The notes under the pieces: generated by a model | Databases searched by the model: none | Seen by the model: only the letters and a program-made list of their open reading frames with translations | Told to the model about the DNA's origin: nothing | Shown here: piece by piece, positions 14,386-15,755 of the stretch | How the letters are laid out: every line of letters starts with the position of its first letter | Numbering within the stretch: the stretch's first letter is position 1 | Translations under genes and position numbers: made by a program | Assembly: GCA_020440405.1 (NCBI GenBank) | Contig: JAGROF010000150.1 | Location: 1-15,755 of the forward strand | Reading direction: 5' to 3' | DNA from: Chlamydiia bacterium | Lineage (GTDB): Bacteria; Chlamydiota; Chlamydiia; Chlamydiales; Simkaniaceae | Length of the DNA stretch: 15,755 nucleotides

Positions 14386-15406
14386 AAAGCTCCTTTTCTT
14401 ATTTATCGTTCCACTTTTTCTTTTTGCTCACCAAGAAGAGGAAAATGCGCCAGATCTTTTTAATAAAGATGATGCAGCGTTTTTAATCAGTGGAGAGTTT
14501 CTTTATTGGACTGTCAGTGAAGGGGCTCTAGACTATGCAATCCGGATGCGTAGCCCCTCATGGGGGCCAAGCCCTTCCTATGCTCAAGGAGACATTGAAC
14601 GTGCTCGTTTTGACTGGGATCCAGGATATCGGTTTGCGGTTGGGTATTACCGGGCCCCCAACTTTTGGGAAGCGGATTTCCAATGGACTTATATCCACGT
14701 CAAGGGGCATGACCGTGCCAAGCGTCCTCCTGCAAATGAAAGCCGTTTTATTGTTGGGACCTATCCTCAAATTTTTCCCGCTCCGATTGATCATATCACC
14801 TCTCATATTCACCTCCATTATAAACTTGCAGACCTAATGGCGAACCGTGTGTTCCATCCTTTTGATAATCCTCATCTTCGGATTAAGCTTTTAGGGGGGA
14901 TTACGGGAGTCTGGATCCACCAAGGGTGGAAGGTCCGCTACTTTGATGCCCAGCTTAATAACACCTTCATCAGTAACCGCTGGGAATATTGGGGTTTTGG
15001 ATTTCGCGCTGGGCTGGGTTTTGACTGGTTCTGGGGACGGGACTTTTATGCATCTGGGCGGATGTCAACTGGTCTTGTTGTTGGACACTACCAAAACCAC
15101 GCCAAGCAAAAAACCAGTGCAATCCCTCAAGCAGGAGACAATCCTGCTGTTCCAATTCGCGATGTGCGCCTAAGCGACTATCGCACTTCATTTACTACGC
15201 AGTTCCTCCTAGGTCCTTCCTACCAAAAGAGCTTCGCAACGTGGCGCTTTGAACTTTTTGCAGGATATGAGCTAACGATCTGGACAAATCTTCAGGAAGT
15301 CTTTCGCTCCACAAGTGGTCCTGCAGACCAAGCCAAGGAAACATGGCTCAATACAGGTCTTGTCGCACTCCATGGGCTAACCACTCGAGGCACCGTCAAT
15401 TTCTAA
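14378..15406 (+). CDS. MOMP-like / Lpg1974-type outer-membrane beta-barrel porin
   Basis: 342 residues with a clear signal peptide (MSKKLLFLFIVPLFLFA, cleavage probably near A17). The mature part begins acidic and continues with the family-like GEFLYWTVSEGALDYA, RARFDWDPGYRFAVGYY and WEADFQWTYIHV segments. Alternating aromatic strands lead to FELFAGYELTIW and a C-terminal phenylalanine (GTVNF), as expected for BamA-dependent barrels. The match to MOMP-like porins of environmental chlamydiae is by pattern. I choose the ATG at 14378 over 14363 because AAGGG precedes it by seven bases and it starts the signal peptide cleanly. The start overlaps the uridine kinase stop by eight bases. Confidence 0.85.
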   Translation: MSKKLLFLFIVPLFLFAHQEEENAPDLFNKDDAAFLISGEFLYWTVSEGALDYAIRMRSPSWGPSPSYAQGDIERARFDWDPGYRFAVGYYRAPNFWEADFQWTYIHVKGHDRAKRPPANESRFIVGTYPQIFPAPIDHITSHIHLHYKLADLMANRVFHPFDNPHLRIKLLGGITGVWIHQGWKVRYFDAQLNNTFISNRWEYWGFGFRAGLGFDWFWGRDFYASGRMSTGLVVGHYQNHAKQKTSAIPQAGDNPAVPIRDVRLSDYRTSFTTQFLLGPSYQKSFATWRFELFAGYELTIWTNLQEVFRSTSGPADQAKETWLNTGLVALHGLTTRGTVNF

Positions 15407-15420
15407 AAGCCTTAATAAAA

Positions 15421-15496
15421 AACCACAGAGAACGCAGAGATCACAGAGAAAGAAGAATTAAAAAAACTCTCGGTGTCCTCTGTGCTCTCGGTGGTT
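15421..15496. repeat. CACAGAG-type palindromic repeat, copy 2
   Basis: An imperfect palindrome of about 76 bp. It starts AACCACAGAGAACGCAGAG and ends CTGTGCTCTCGGTGGTT, with an A-rich loop. It has the same unit structure as copy 1 at 7694-7761. It lies just after the porin gene and next to the MITE-like element. Confidence 0.75.
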
Positions 15497-15524
15497 CAAA
15501 ATCTTTGAATTTCTAATACCAGGA

Positions 15525-15687
15525 TATACCCAAACAACTTCAAAAATTGGTTTTGGGCAACGCGAAAGCTGTCGAAATTTGTCGATCATAAATGACCTAA
15601 TATTAGAAATATGAAGTCATTTATGATCGGCAAATTGCGTTGCCTTGGTGCAGCTAAAAATAAAATTTTTGAAGTTGTTTGGGTATA
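15525..15687. mobile_element. MITE-like element with 24-bp perfect terminal inverted repeats
   Basis: A 163-bp non-coding element. The two 24-base ends (15525-15548 and 15664-15687) are perfect inverted complements beginning TATACCCAAAC. Inside, GGCAACGC (15556-15563) pairs with GCGTTGCC (15637-15644), and CGATCATAAATGAC (15583-15596) pairs with 15616-15629, so the whole element can fold into one long stem with a 19-base loop. The TATA at each outer end is compatible with TA target duplication, as in IS630/mariner-type elements, but a TATA that is part of the repeat cannot be told apart from this. No transposase lies in the window. Confidence 0.75.
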
Positions 15688-15755
15688 CATCCTCTAAGAA
15701 AAGAATCTGCCGTTTTCTAAAGATAATTTGATTAACCTATTATTAAGGAGCGGTT

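Larger units (their letters stand above)
15407..15755. other. Gene-free stretch with two repeat elements
   Basis: I see no coding sequence in the last 349 bases. It contains the CACAGAG palindrome (15421-15496) and the MITE-like element (15525-15687). After these is an AT-rich stretch with AAGGAG near 15745-15750, which may be the ribosome binding site of a plus-strand gene starting just beyond the window. No convincing intrinsic terminator follows the porin gene. Confidence 0.6.

Noticed and set aside
14535..14837. Second plus-strand open frame within the porin gene
   Set aside because: It is a frame shadow of the porin, which has a signal peptide, beta-strand pattern and terminal Phe in the main frame.
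15421..15687. CRISPR array
   Set aside because: The repeats are inverted, not regularly spaced direct repeats, and there are no spacers or cas genes.
1..15755. tRNA or rRNA genes
   Set aside because: I looked in the intergenic regions for cloverleaf-like sequence ending in the T-loop GTTCRANNC pattern and found none; the gaps are mostly too short.

Overview
This window looks like chromosomal DNA from a member of the Chlamydiota outside the Chlamydiaceae, an amoeba-associated or 'environmental' chlamydia, possibly near Simkaniaceae. The main clue is the last gene, which has the look of the MOMP-like / Lpg1974-type outer-membrane porins that are expanded in those lineages. The moderate GC, tightly packed genes and dispersed palindromic repeats fit. 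No rRNA or marker gene is present, so the assignment is an inference (about 0.6).

Positions 30-7591 (minus strand) hold one compact nine-gene tryptophan operon in the order trpR-trpE-trpG-trpD-trpC-trpF-trpB-trpA-DAHP synthase. Successive genes overlap or almost touch. Together they run from erythrose-4-phosphate and PEP (DAHP synthase), then from chorismate (TrpEG) to tryptophan, with the repressor gene first. The middle shikimate-pathway steps are not in the window. A TTGACA promoter with a three-half-site inverted and direct repeat (7594-7623) lies directly against the trpR start codon. It looks like an autoregulated TrpR operator on a nearly leaderless transcript.

Positions 7781-9673 (minus) encode a membrane-anchored sulfatase / phosphoethanolamine-transferase-like enzyme. 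Divergent from it on the plus strand are a cytosolic GH37 trehalase and a short-chain dehydrogenase-like protein. The dehydrogenase reading frame only makes sense if translation begins at an AUU codon behind a strong Shine-Dalgarno sequence. Converging on it from the minus strand are three genes: a DUF6314-like protein, an RlmB-type rRNA 2'-O-methyltransferase, and a very basic 122-residue protein of unknown function.

The most interesting part is 13497-15406 (plus). A 60-residue protein with a complete histone-fold signature (a bacterial histone of the Bdellovibrio type, not the H1-like Hc1/Hc2 of chlamydiae) starts an apparent operon. It is followed by a uridine kinase with a signal-peptide-like N-terminal extension, then the MOMP-like porin. 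Both junctions use the same 8-base overlap, ATGTCTAR.

The window ends (15407-15755) in a gene-free stretch with two repeat elements. One is a CACAGAG-type palindrome, also present at 7694-7761. The other is a 163-bp MITE-like element with 24-bp perfect terminal inverted repeats; one solo end of it lies in the promoter region of the histone gene.
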